From assembly GCA_023409535.1 (NCBI GenBank), contig JAEYGZ010000036.1, forward strand, positions 248,001 to 312,000: a DNA stretch of 64,000 bases. Reading direction: 5' to 3'. Source of the stretch: Bacillota bacterium (GTDB lineage: Bacteria > Bacillota > Clostridia > Lachnospirales > Lachnospiraceae). Below the pieces are notes generated by a model. The model was not told the origin of the DNA. It did not search any database and saw nothing but the letters and a program-made list of their open reading frames with translations. Every line of letters begins with the position of its first letter. The stretch's first letter is position 1. Positions 1-8,341 of this stretch are shown here, one piece after another. A program made the translations under genes and the position numbers.

Positions 1-193
1 CACATGGGAGCGCAGACTGGGCGGAAGACTTGTAACAATCATAATTCAGGGTAATGTATCCGCAGTCACCGAGGCAGTGGAGGCGGCTGTAAAAAAGGCA
101 ATGAAACCCTGCGTTCATGCGGTAATCCCTAACCCCCATGAGGAAACAGTACGAATGGTAGAGATTAGCGCACGAAAGTTTGCCGGAAAGTGA
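1..193 (+). CDS. BMC-domain shell protein, C-terminal part (cut by window start)
   Basis: Reading from base 2, an open frame runs to TGA at 191-193 and encodes about 63 residues. The stretch GGRLVTIIIQGNVSAV, an amphipathic helix and then AVIPNPHEETV matches the second half of a BMC shell domain (strand, helix, then the I-P-x-PH signature). Such proteins tile the shell of bacterial microcompartments. It lies directly upstream of a second BMC protein, PduL and EutN, which supports the call. The N-terminus is outside the window, so I cannot tell a single-domain hexamer subunit from a tandem-domain protein. Confidence 0.85.
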   Translation, partial: TWERRLGGRLVTIIIQGNVSAVTEAVEAAVKKAMKPCVHAVIPNPHEETVRMVEISARKFAGK

Positions 194-197
194 AGCC

Positions 198-650
198 ATG
201 GCGGAGAGCAAAAAAACAAAAGCAGTGTTGCAAACCACAAAAGCAAATGAAACTAATTCACCCACCGCAAAGATAGAATTAAAATCCGAGCAGAAGGAGA
301 CAGTTTCTGAAGTTAAATCCCAGGTACAAATACCTGAGAAAACACAAATTAAAAAAATGGAGGATAAAAAAATGGCACAGGAAGCATTAGGAATGGTGGA
401 AACAAGAGGTTTAGTAGCGGCAATTGAGGCTGCGGATGCAATGTTAAAGGCGGCAAATGTAACATTGGTCGGAACAGAGAAAATCGGTTCCGGACTGGTA
501 AGTGTAATGGTTCGCGGAGATGTGGGTGCGGTGAAGGCCGCAGTCGAGTCCGGTGCAAGCTCTGCATCCAAGCTTGGCGAGTTAGTAGCGACTCATGTAA
601 TTCCCAGACCTCATACGGATGTTGAGAAGATTCTTCCTACATTAAAATAA
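198..650 (+). CDS. BMC-M (PduA-like) hexameric shell protein with N-terminal extension
   Basis: From ATG 198 the product is 150 residues. The last 92 residues, from MAQEALGMVETRG to VIPRPHTDVEKILP, form a full single-domain hexameric shell protein (PduA/CcmK type, usually about 90 residues). The first 58 residues are Lys/Glu/Thr/Ser-rich with no hydrophobic core and look disordered. There are two credible starts: ATG 198 has GGAAAG 8 bases upstream, and internal ATG 372 has a perfect GGAGG at 359-363. The gene may therefore yield a long and a short form, as known for PduB/PduB'. A TTG at 180 would also be in frame but overlaps the preceding gene. Shell membership is solid; which start dominates is not decided by sequence. 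Confidence 0.85.
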   Translation: MAESKKTKAVLQTTKANETNSPTAKIELKSEQKETVSEVKSQVQIPEKTQIKKMEDKKMAQEALGMVETRGLVAAIEAADAMLKAANVTLVGTEKIGSGLVSVMVRGDVGAVKAAVESGASSASKLGELVATHVIPRPHTDVEKILPTLK

Positions 651-671
651 AGCTGGTGCTGCAAAAGCAGA

Positions 672-717
672 GATGTCACGGCTCAATGCAGGGAATACGG
701 CCTTGAGCCGTGACATC
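672..717 (+). other. Intercistronic 15-bp perfect hairpin between shell gene and pduL
   Basis: GATGTCACGGCTCAA (672-686) pairs perfectly with TTGAGCCGTGACATC (703-717) around a 16-base loop. A-rich sequence rather than a T-run follows, so it is not a classic intrinsic terminator. It could stabilise or process the mRNA, or lower expression of pduL relative to the abundant shell proteins. Confidence 0.7.
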
Positions 718-764
718 ATAAAAAAGAAGACGCTTCAAAGTTTGATAAGGGGAAGGTGAGATTC

Positions 765-1406
765 TTGGAAGACAAAACAGTTGAGATGATTGCTAAGCTG
801 GTGATGGAAGCAATGAATCAAAATAATGTACAGGAAGGCTTTCCTGTACCCGTGGGAGTTTCAGCCAGACATGTTCATCTGACACAGGAGCATGTGGAAG
901 CATTGTTTGGCAAGGGTTATCATTTAACAAAAAAGAATGAATTAATGGGCGGCCAATATGCTGCCAATGAATTGGTAACGATCGTTGGAATTAAATTAAG
1001 AGCCATAGAGAATGTAAGAATTCTGGGACCGGTACGTAAGGCTTCCCAGGTCGAGATATCCTCAACAGATACAATTAAGCTGGGGATCAAAGCACCAATC
1101 CGGGAATCCGGAGATATCAAAGGTTCCGCCCCGATTGCAATTGTGGGTCCGAAGGGTGTGGTATATCTGGAGGAAGGCTGTATTATCGCAAAACGTCATA
1201 TTCATATGTCGCCGAAGGATGCCAAAGCCGCAGGATTAAGGAACGGGGCAACCGTATCCGTAAAAGCGGAGAATGAGAGAGGAACAATCTTTAATCACGT
1301 GCAGATTCGCGTAGAGGATTCCTTTACCCTGGAGATGCATATCGATACCGATGAAGCCAATGCGGCAAAGATTGTTACCGGAGATACCGTAAGAATTATA
1401 AAATAG
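765..1406 (+). CDS. pduL: PduL-type phosphate propanoyltransferase
   Basis: This encodes the BMC phosphotransacylase, which converts propionyl-CoA plus phosphate to propionyl-phosphate and recycles CoA inside the compartment. Two beta-barrel repeats are visible with the zinc-binding His motifs SARHVHLT and AKRHIHMSP. The first ~20 residues (TVEMIAKLVMEAM) form an amphipathic helix followed by a polar linker, the usual encapsulation peptide. I chose TTG 765 because GGAAGG at 751-756 sits 8 bases upstream; a GTG at 756 is in frame but overlaps that site. The product is then 213 residues, normal for the family. A hairpin separates it from the upstream shell gene and eutN follows. Confidence 0.93.
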   Translation: MEDKTVEMIAKLVMEAMNQNNVQEGFPVPVGVSARHVHLTQEHVEALFGKGYHLTKKNELMGGQYAANELVTIVGIKLRAIENVRILGPVRKASQVEISSTDTIKLGIKAPIRESGDIKGSAPIAIVGPKGVVYLEEGCIIAKRHIHMSPKDAKAAGLRNGATVSVKAENERGTIFNHVQIRVEDSFTLEMHIDTDEANAAKIVTGDTVRIIK

Positions 1407-1492
1407 AATATAAAATGCAGGTAAGCTTACGGAGTAAGCTTATGGCTATTAATATATAACCGGATAAAATACTATGACAAGTAGGTGAGAAT

Positions 1493-1759
1493 ATGTTTGT
1501 AGGCAAGGTAGTAGGCAGTGTTGTGGCAACACGAAAAAATGAAAATCTCATCGGATCAAAGTTCCTTATTGTAGAGCCTATTGATCAAATGGACGGCAAT
1601 CGCAGCAGGATTGTTGCGATTGATAATGTCGGAGCTGGGATCGGAGAAACCGTTCTGGTTGCTACCGGCAGTGCGGCCAGAATAGGCTGTCATATGGAAA
1701 GTTCACCTGTTGATGCGGCTATTGTGGGCATTGTTGACGACGGAATCGGACTGCAGTAA
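1493..1759 (+). CDS. eutN: EutN/CcmL-type pentameric BMC vertex protein
   Basis: This is an 88-residue protein starting MFVGKVVGSVVATRK, with the small OB-like beta barrel typical of BMC-P proteins and the family phrase VDAAIVGIVD near the C-terminus. Pentamers of this family cap the vertices of the icosahedral shell. It sits between pduL and the pduS-like gene in the same direction. The 86-base gap before it contains two TAAGCTTA copies (1422-1429 and 1435-1442) that could form a small hairpin. Confidence 0.93.
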   Translation: MFVGKVVGSVVATRKNENLIGSKFLIVEPIDQMDGNRSRIVAIDNVGAGIGETVLVATGSAARIGCHMESSPVDAAIVGIVDDGIGLQ

Positions 1760-1806
1760 GGTGCCGAGGTACACATCAGTGATTCTTTGGAAGAGAGGAA
1801 AGCAGC

Positions 1807-3147
1807 TTGGATATTAAGGAATTAGCAGAATTGCTTCAGGAGAAGGGAATCACCGGAGCCGGGGGTGCCGGCTTTCCGACATACGCAAAACTGGATAAAA
1901 GAGCGGATACCATCATACTTAACTGCGCGGAATGTGAGCCCTTGTTGAAGGTTCACCGCCAGCTCCTTCAGTCCCATGCCTATGAAATCATGAGCGCGCT
2001 GGAGCAGGTGGCCAATGCGGTGGAAGCGACGAGGATAATCATTGCACTCAAGGAATCCTACCAGAGTACGATAGAGACTGTAAGCTCCCAGCTGGACAGC
2101 TTTCCGGGAATTGAACTGAAAGCGATGAAGGAAAGATATCCTTTGGGCGATGAAGTGATACTTATCTACGAAGCATTGGGCAAGGTAGTTCCTCCCGGAA
2201 GCCTTCCGATTGAGGCAGGAGTAACCGTATTCAATGTTGAGACCATGTATAATATTTATCTGGCGCTTAACCACCGGGAGCCGGTAACAGATACCTACCT
2301 GACCATTGCAGGTGAAGTTAAGAACCCCATTACGGTAAAGGTTCCCATTGGAATGACGGTATATGAGACAGTGGAGCTGGCAGGCGGTTCTCTGATCGAA
2401 GCTCCGGCGTATCTCATGGGAGGCCCCATGACCGGTAACATTGCCGGTGCCTATGATACGATCACCAAGACAACGAATGCAATCTTGGTACTGCCCGCAA
2501 ATCATTCTGTGATTAACAAGAAACGGTCCAATACGGCCATTGATATGAAAAAGGCAATGGCAGCCTGCTGCCAGTGCGAGATGTGTACGGATCTATGCCC
2601 GAGACATGAGCTCGGGCAGCCCGTCGCTCCCCATAAGTTTATGAGGGCTGCGACCAGCGGTACCACCCGGGAGATAGAGCCTTTACTAAATATAATGTTC
2701 TGCTGCGGCTGCGGCGTCTGTGAAATGTATGCCTGTCCTCAGGGACTTTCGCCCAGAAAGCTGATTACAGAATATAAGAACGGATTACGGCAAAACGGTG
2801 TGGGAATACCGAAAGACGTTCCTTTAGATAAGATCTCCCCCATGAGGGAATATCGTATGATTCCTATGGAACGGTTGATATCAAGACTTGGATTGAAGGA
2901 GTATGATGCCGCCGCTCCCCTATCTGACCGGGAGGTTAAGCCGAAACAGGTGAAAATTAAGCTAAGCCAGCATATCGGTGTTCCTGCCAGGCCGGTTGTG
3001 AAAAAAGATGCTATTGTGAAAAAAGGCGATCTGATCGCGGTAAGCCGGGAAGGGGTGCTGTCTCTTCCGGTGCATGCTTCCATCGGCGGAAAAGTGACAG
3101 AAGTGAATGACAATTTTGTTATCATCAGAGAGGATATACAAGTATGA
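1807..3147 (+). CDS. pduS: PduS-like RnfC-family flavo/iron-sulfur oxidoreductase
   Basis: The product has 446 residues. The N-terminal GITGAGGAGFPTYAKL is the Gly-rich FMN/NADH-binding motif of RnfC/NuoF-like proteins. A SLBB-like central part and two ferredoxin cysteine clusters follow, CCQCEMCTDLCPRH (about residues 254-267) and CCGCGVCEMYACPQG (about 299-313), with a biotinyl-like barrel at the C-terminus. In cobalamin-dependent Pdu compartments PduS reduces cobalamin. The diol dehydratase here is a radical enzyme needing no B12, so the likely job is NADH oxidation or electron export across the shell, perhaps through PduT, which overlaps it by four bases (ATGA). It starts at TTG 1807, with GAGAGGAAA upstream. 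Confidence 0.9.
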   Translation: MDIKELAELLQEKGITGAGGAGFPTYAKLDKRADTIILNCAECEPLLKVHRQLLQSHAYEIMSALEQVANAVEATRIIIALKESYQSTIETVSSQLDSFPGIELKAMKERYPLGDEVILIYEALGKVVPPGSLPIEAGVTVFNVETMYNIYLALNHREPVTDTYLTIAGEVKNPITVKVPIGMTVYETVELAGGSLIEAPAYLMGGPMTGNIAGAYDTITKTTNAILVLPANHSVINKKRSNTAIDMKKAMAACCQCEMCTDLCPRHELGQPVAPHKFMRAATSGTTREIEPLLNIMFCCGCGVCEMYACPQGLSPRKLITEYKNGLRQNGVGIPKDVPLDKISPMREYRMIPMERLISRLGLKEYDAAAPLSDREVKPKQVKIKLSQHIGVPARPVVKKDAIVKKGDLIAVSREGVLSLPVHASIGGKVTEVNDNFVIIREDIQV

Positions 3148-3692
3148 ACAAGGCAATAGGAATGGTGGAATATAAGACGGTATCCCAGGGGATGTATGTG
3201 ACAGACCGGATGCTGAAGACCGCAGAGACCCAGCTTGTGGAAGCACAGACCGTATGCCCGGGCAAATATATCGCCATCATCAGCGGAGAGCTCAGTGCTG
3301 TTAAGGCTTGTATTGATACCGCCCGTATTCATCACAGCGAGCAGTTGATTGACAGCTTTATTCTCGGTAATCCGCATGAAGCAATTTTTCCCGCACTCTA
3401 TGGCACCACGGAGATAGCACAGGTCAGGGCGCTGGGAATTCTTGAAACCTTTTCCGCCGCCTCAATCTTTGTAGCGGCCGACGTAGCGGCAAAGACAGCT
3501 TTGGTGGAATTGATAGAGCTTCGGGTTGCAAGAGGTATGTGCGGGAAATCATATCTTCTCATTACCGGGGAGATTGCCGCGGTAGAGGCAGCCATTGACA
3601 AAGCAAAGAAAGCGGTTGGAGAAGCTGCAATGCTCTTAGATACTTCAGTGATTGCAAATCCTGATAGCAAGCTTTGGAAAAGTATACTATAA
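3144..3692 (+). CDS. pduT: PduT-type tandem BMC shell protein with predicted pore iron-sulfur site
   Basis: The product has 182 residues with two BMC domains (about 1-90 and 95-182), forming pseudo-hexameric trimers. QTVCPGKY places Cys at position 38, the residue that in characterised PduT ligates a [4Fe-4S] cluster in the trimer pore. It is translationally coupled to the pduS-like gene, with the start ATG inside the stop ATGA. The pairing suggests an electron conduit through the shell. This function is inferred from family knowledge; the fold and the cysteine are seen directly. Confidence 0.92.
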   Translation: MNKAIGMVEYKTVSQGMYVTDRMLKTAETQLVEAQTVCPGKYIAIISGELSAVKACIDTARIHHSEQLIDSFILGNPHEAIFPALYGTTEIAQVRALGILETFSAASIFVAADVAAKTALVELIELRVARGMCGKSYLLITGEIAAVEAAIDKAKKAVGEAAMLLDTSVIANPDSKLWKSIL

Positions 3693-3738
3693 TAGGGTAC
3701 ATAGTTTCAGAGTAACCATGAAGGAGAGTTGAAAGACA

Positions 3739-4500
3739 ATGCTTACCATCGAACGCAGAAATAAAATTCTGGAGATCCTGAAGCGGGACGGACGTGTCTT
3801 AGTCAGTGATCTGAGCGCAATGTTCGGAGTCACGGAAGAGACCATCCGGCGAGACCTGGAGAAGCTGGAGAAAGAGGGTTTTGCCAGGAAGACTTACGGC
3901 GGTGCCATTGCCGTGGAGAATGCCAATGTGGATCTCCCGTATAAGGTCCGCAAGGAAGCCAATGTGGAAGGAAAAGAGTATATAGCGGAAGTAATCAGTT
4001 CCATGATTGAGGACGGAGACCACGTTATGCTGGATGCAAGCTCCACTGCCGTCTATATTGCCCGGCGATTAAAAAACAAGAAGAATCTTACCTTGATAAC
4101 GAATTCAATAGAGATCATGCTGGAATTATCCGATGTGACCGGTTGGAAGATCCTGTCCACAGGCGGCACTCTGCGGGAAGGCTCCCTGTCCCTGGTAGGG
4201 TATCAGGCGGAGAAGATGATCAGCTCCTTTCATGTGGATAAAGCCATTATTTCCTGCAAGGGAGTGGATATCGAGAAGGGAATCACCGATTCCAACGAAA
4301 TGGATGCCCATGTTAAGAATCTGATGCTTGAATCCACCAATATGAGGATATTGGCGGCGGACAAAACAAAGTTTGATAAGATTTCCTTTACCAGGATTGA
4401 CGGTCTGTCGAATATGGATGTGGTGGTAACAGACGCAGAGCCCGGGGAACGGTGGAAGAAGATCTTTGAAACATTAAATATTCAGGCAATCTATAAATAA
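3739..4500 (+). CDS. DeoR-family transcriptional regulator
   Basis: The product has 253 residues. The N-terminal DeoR helix-turn-helix is evident (ERRNKILEILKRDGRV, then VTEETIRRDLEKLEKEG), followed by the sugar-phosphate-sensing domain (GDHVMLDASSTAVYIARRL, TNSIEIM, AADKTKF). Family members usually repress sugar operons and respond to a phosphorylated intermediate. Its place between pduT and the diol dehydratase suggests control of the microcompartment operon, with rhamnulose- or fuculose-phosphate, or a related intermediate, as a plausible effector. Confidence 0.92.
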   Translation: MLTIERRNKILEILKRDGRVLVSDLSAMFGVTEETIRRDLEKLEKEGFARKTYGGAIAVENANVDLPYKVRKEANVEGKEYIAEVISSMIEDGDHVMLDASSTAVYIARRLKNKKNLTLITNSIEIMLELSDVTGWKILSTGGTLREGSLSLVGYQAEKMISSFHVDKAIISCKGVDIEKGITDSNEMDAHVKNLMLESTNMRILAADKTKFDKISFTRIDGLSNMDVVVTDAEPGERWKKIFETLNIQAIYK

Positions 4501-4539
4501 GTAAATGTTTTACCAAGCAGGAGGAGGTTTCAAGTTCCG

Positions 4540-7062
4540 ATGAGTAAGTATTATGACGGTGATATTGCAAAAAGCCCAAGAATAACAAAATTGATTGAAG
4601 CGTTGTACGCAAAGATGCCTGAGATCGAGGCGGACAGAGCCCTCTTACTTACGGAGAGCTATATGCAGACGGAGAAGGAGCCCATTATCACAAGACGTGC
4701 CAAGGCTTTTGAACATATCTTAAAGCATATTCCGATAGTCATCCGTGATCATGAGCTTATCGTGGGCAGTTCCTCCAGGGCGCCCAGGGGTTGTCAGGTA
4801 TTTCCCGAGTATTCCTATTCCTGGCTGGAGCAGGAATTTGATACGGTTGCCGCCCGGAGTGCGGATCCTTTTGCCATCTCTGAGGAGACGAAGGAAACCT
4901 TACATAAGGTTTACCGTTATTGGAACGGAAAGACCACCAGTGAGCTGGCCTCCTCCTACATGGCACCGGAGGCAAGGCTTGCAATCGACCATAATATCTT
5001 TACACCGGGGAATTACTTTTATAACGGCATCGGGCATGTGACCGTGGATTACGGCAAGGTGCTGGCAATGGGATATGAAGGTATCCTGGAAGAGGCAAGA
5101 GAAGCTCTTGGCAAGCTTAAGATCTCCGATATGGATTATGCAAAACGCAGCAGCTTTCTGGAAGCGGTCATCCTCAGCTGTCAGGCGGTCATGGCTTATG
5201 CCCGGCGTTATGCCGGACTGGCAAGAGAAGAAGCTGCAGCCTGTGCAGATCCTGTTCGTAAAACAGAACTGGAACAGATCGCAGCGAACTGTGAAAGAGT
5301 TCCGGGGAAGGGCGCAACCTCCTTTTATGAAGCCTGCCAGTCCTTCTGGTTCGTTCAGATGCTGCTGCAGGTAGAATCAAGCGGTCATTCCATCTCGCCG
5401 GGACGCTTTGACCAGTATATGCATCCTTATTATGAAGCGGATATTAAAGCAGGAAGACTTACCAGAGAATTCGCCCAGGAATTAATCGACTGCATCTGGA
5501 TTAAGCTGAATGATTTAAATAAAGTGCGTGACGTGGTTTCCGCGGAGGGTTTTGCAGGCTACAGCCTGTTTCAGAACCTGATTGTGGGAGGACAGAACAC
5601 CGTGGGCATAGATGCAACCAATGAATTATCCTTCCTGTGTATTGAAGCCTCCATGCATGTAATGCTGCCCCAGCCATCCCTGTCTATCCGCATCTGGAAC
5701 GGAACACCTCATGAATTGTTTATCAAGGCAGCAAAGCTGACCCGGACCGGGGTGGGTTTACCGGCTTATTACAACGACGAAGTTATCATACCTTCCTTGC
5801 AGAACAGAGGCTTAACCCTTGCGGATGCGAGAGATTATAATATTATCGGCTGCGTGGAACCGCAGAAGGCCGGTAAGACGGACGGCTGGCATGATGCCGC
5901 ATTCTTTAATATGTGCAGACCGCTGGAACTGGTATTCTCAAACGGCATGGATCAGGGCATCCAGATCGGACCGCGAACCGGTGAAGTGGAGCTTATGACC
6001 AGCTTTGAAGAATTCTATGAGGCTTACCGCAAACAGATGAATTATATGATCGGGTGTATGGTGAATGCCATTAACGCCATTGATGTCGCCCACGCGCAAA
6101 GGTGTCCCCTTCCCTTCCAGTCCTGTATGGTGGAGGACTGTATCGGAAGAGGAATGAGTATGCAGGAGGGCGGGGCAGTCTATAACTTCACCGGGCCTCA
6201 GGGCTTTGGTATTGCCAATATGGCGGATTCTCTATATACCATCCGGAAGCTGGTATTTGAGGAGAAGAAGATCACCTTGAAGGAATTTAAGAAAGTGCTG
6301 GAGCTAAATTACGGACAGGGAATTGATCCGGCGGCTGCCGAAGAGATTACGAAGAAGGTGGCCCGTGAATTGATCGCAGCGGGACGCAGCGTTACCGAGA
6401 AGGAGATCGCCGAGATTTATAGGATCTCCCTGGCAGGCGGCGTATCGGAGGAAGACAGAAAGAAATACACCGGGTTTCTTGAGCAGATTGAAGAGCTGCC
6501 CAAGTATGGCAATGATGTTCCGGAGGTTGATTACTTTGCCCGTGAAGTGGCTTATACCTATACAAGGCCCGTAGAGACTTACCGAAATCCTCGCGGCGGC
6601 CAGTATCAGGCGGGCTTATATCCGGTATCGGCCAATGTTCCCCTGGGAGCACAGACCGGAGCAACCCCGGACGGCAGACTGGCTTACAAGCCGGTGGCGG
6701 ACGGAGTATCCCCTTCCTCAGGGAAGGATACCCACGGACCCACAGCGGCAGCCAATTCCGTGGCAAGGCTGGATCATTTTATACCCTCCAACGGTACCCT
6801 CTTTAACCAGAAGTTCCACCCTTCGGCACTGAGCGGTGTAAAGGGACTGGAGAACTTCGTGGCTTTGATCAGGTCTTATTTTGATCAGAAGGGAAGCCAC
6901 ATGCAGTTTAATGTAGTCAGCAGGGATACTTTGCTGGATGCCCAGAAGCATCCCGAGAATTATAAGAATCTTGTGGTTCGCGTGGCGGGCTACAGCGCAT
7001 TGTTTACCTCCCTGTCGAGATCCTTACAGGAAGATATTATTGCACGAACAGAACAGCATTAA
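4540..7062 (+). CDS. Glycyl radical diol dehydratase (B12-independent propanediol dehydratase)
   Basis: This 840-residue enzyme of the pyruvate formate-lyase fold probably dehydrates (S)-1,2-propanediol to propanal inside the compartment. The thiyl-radical Cys and catalytic Glu are in NIIGCVEPQ (C438, E440), and the glycyl radical loop is RVAGYSALF near the C-terminus (G817). Choline lyase and glycerol dehydratase share the GCVEP motif. I favour propanediol because rhamnulokinase and rhamnose isomerase lie downstream and PduL is upstream. No N-terminal targeting extension is seen. GGAGG at 4523-4527 is 12 bases from the ATG, a long spacing. The activase follows 13 bases after the stop. Confidence 0.9.
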   Translation: MSKYYDGDIAKSPRITKLIEALYAKMPEIEADRALLLTESYMQTEKEPIITRRAKAFEHILKHIPIVIRDHELIVGSSSRAPRGCQVFPEYSYSWLEQEFDTVAARSADPFAISEETKETLHKVYRYWNGKTTSELASSYMAPEARLAIDHNIFTPGNYFYNGIGHVTVDYGKVLAMGYEGILEEAREALGKLKISDMDYAKRSSFLEAVILSCQAVMAYARRYAGLAREEAAACADPVRKTELEQIAANCERVPGKGATSFYEACQSFWFVQMLLQVESSGHSISPGRFDQYMHPYYEADIKAGRLTREFAQELIDCIWIKLNDLNKVRDVVSAEGFAGYSLFQNLIVGGQNTVGIDATNELSFLCIEASMHVMLPQPSLSIRIWNGTPHELFIKAAKLTRTGVGLPAYYNDEVIIPSLQNRGLTLADARDYNIIGCVEPQKAGKTDGWHDAAFFNMCRPLELVFSNGMDQGIQIGPRTGEVELMTSFEEFYEAYRKQMNYMIGCMVNAINAIDVAHAQRCPLPFQSCMVEDCIGRGMSMQEGGAVYNFTGPQGFGIANMADSLYTIRKLVFEEKKITLKEFKKVLELNYGQGIDPAAAEEITKKVARELIAAGRSVTEKEIAEIYRISLAGGVSEEDRKKYTGFLEQIEELPKYGNDVPEVDYFAREVAYTYTRPVETYRNPRGGQYQAGLYPVSANVPLGAQTGATPDGRLAYKPVADGVSPSSGKDTHGPTAAANSVARLDHFIPSNGTLFNQKFHPSALSGVKGLENFVALIRSYFDQKGSHMQFNVVSRDTLLDAQKHPENYKNLVVRVAGYSALFTSLSRSLQEDIIARTEQH

Positions 7063-7075
7063 CCGGGGGACAACT

Positions 7076-7870
7076 ATGACGCAGATCGATGAAAAGCCAG
7101 TGACAGGCAGAATATTTGACATACAACGGTTTTCTATCCATGACGGCCCGGGCATCCGCACGATCATCTTCCTAAAGGGCTGCAGGCTCCGCTGCAGGTG
7201 GTGCTGTAATCCCGAGTCGCAGGAATATGACGTCCAGACCATGCTGGTGCAGGGAAAGCCGAAGCTTATCGGCAGGGATGTTACCGTGGATGAGATGATG
7301 GATGAGATAAAAAAAGATATGATCTATTACCGCAGATCCGGCGGAGGAGTTACCTTATCGGGAGGAGAAGCACTGCTTCAGCCTGAATTTGCCATTGCAC
7401 TTCTGACGGCATGTAAGGAATTCGGGATAAATACGGCAATCGAAAGTACCGGGTATACGGATTTTGCCGTAATAGAGAGGTACTTACCCTATATTGATAC
7501 CTTTCTTATGGATATTAAGCACATGGACAGCAGGAAGCATGAAGAATTTACAGGCAGACCGAATGAACTGATCCTGGAGAACGCACAAAGAATAGCACAG
7601 ACCGGAACCAATCTGATCATACGGGTTCCGGTAGTACCTTCCTTCAATCATACCAGAGAAGAGATTAAGGCCATAGCAGTATTTGCGGGTTCGCTTCCGG
7701 GAGTAAGGGAGTTACACCTGCTGCCGTATCATCGATTAGGTCAGGATAAATACGAGGGTCTCGGAAGAACCTATTCCATGGCACACATTGTTCCCCCGGA
7801 GAATGAGTATATGAACGGATTGCTGGAGGCAGCAATGGAATCCGGACTGCAGTGCCAGCTTGGCGGCTGA
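7076..7870 (+). CDS. Radical-SAM glycyl radical enzyme activase
   Basis: This installs the glycyl radical on the adjacent diol dehydratase using S-adenosylmethionine and a [4Fe-4S] cluster. The motif GCRLRCRWCCNPE gives C-x3-C-x2-C, and GGGVTLSGGEALLQ is the SAM-binding GGE. From ATG 7076 the product is 264 residues. Upstream in-frame codons overlap the dehydratase and look non-native. It lacks the two-cluster ferredoxin insert present after the radical-SAM cysteines in many diol, choline and benzylsuccinate activases, so it resembles the compact PFL activase. A permuted BMC gene follows within 14 bases. Confidence 0.93.
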   Translation: MTQIDEKPVTGRIFDIQRFSIHDGPGIRTIIFLKGCRLRCRWCCNPESQEYDVQTMLVQGKPKLIGRDVTVDEMMDEIKKDMIYYRRSGGGVTLSGGEALLQPEFAIALLTACKEFGINTAIESTGYTDFAVIERYLPYIDTFLMDIKHMDSRKHEEFTGRPNELILENAQRIAQTGTNLIIRVPVVPSFNHTREEIKAIAVFAGSLPGVRELHLLPYHRLGQDKYEGLGRTYSMAHIVPPENEYMNGLLEAAMESGLQCQLGG

Positions 7871-7883
7871 GAGGAGTGATATT

Positions 7884-8261
7884 TTGGAGTATCATAATGG
7901 AATGCAGAACGAAAGTAAGATGAGAATCATTCAGGAAATGGTTCCCGGTAAGCAGGTTACGATCGCTCATGTGATTGCGAATCCGGATGAAATGTTATAT
8001 AAGAAATTAGGCATGGATGCAGAAGGAGAGTATCGGCATACAGCCATCGGAATTCTTACAATTACGCCAAGTGAAACAGCGATTATCGCAAGTGATATCG
8101 CCATGAAGGCGGCGGGTGTGGACCTTGGCTTTGTAGACCGCCTCAGCGGTACGGTCATAGTAACCGGAACCGTATCTCAGGTGGAAGCAGCTCTCCGGGC
8201 TGTTCTGGAGTACTCAGAGGGGAAGATGGGCTTTGAAGTATGCGGTATTACAAAGACCTGA
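7884..8261 (+). CDS. pduU: PduU/EutS-type circularly permuted BMC shell protein
   Basis: The product has 125 residues from TTG 7884, preceded by GAGGAG at 7871-7876. After an N-terminal tail, GKQVTIAHVIANPDE, GILTITPSETAIIASDIAMKAAGV and DRLSGTVIVTGTVSQVEAAL match PduU/EutS, the permuted single-domain hexamers whose N-terminal strands build a beta-barrel cap over the pore. It is adjacent to the dehydratase and activase, so it belongs to the same compartment. An upstream in-frame TTG at 7860 is possible but overlaps the activase. Confidence 0.92.
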   Translation: MEYHNGMQNESKMRIIQEMVPGKQVTIAHVIANPDEMLYKKLGMDAEGEYRHTAIGILTITPSETAIIASDIAMKAAGVDLGFVDRLSGTVIVTGTVSQVEAALRAVLEYSEGKMGFEVCGITKT

Positions 8262-8341
8262 TTCATTACATGATGATAGAAGGATAGGGACTAAGCTGCG
8301 GGACAGAGGATAGATCTAAATCGGATGAGGAGAAGCTGACG

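Noticed and set aside
1822..2505. 227-codon open frame on the minus strand inside the pduS-like gene
   Set aside because: It is fully antisense to a well-supported gene, has no ribosome site, and its translation has no recognisable domain.
2739..3377. 212-codon minus-strand frame across pduS/pduT
   Set aside because: Shadow of two real genes with family motifs on the plus strand; composition is not protein-like.
7860..7883. TTG 7860 as start of the PduU-type gene
   Set aside because: It overlaps the activase end and ignores the GAGGAG placed for TTG 7884.
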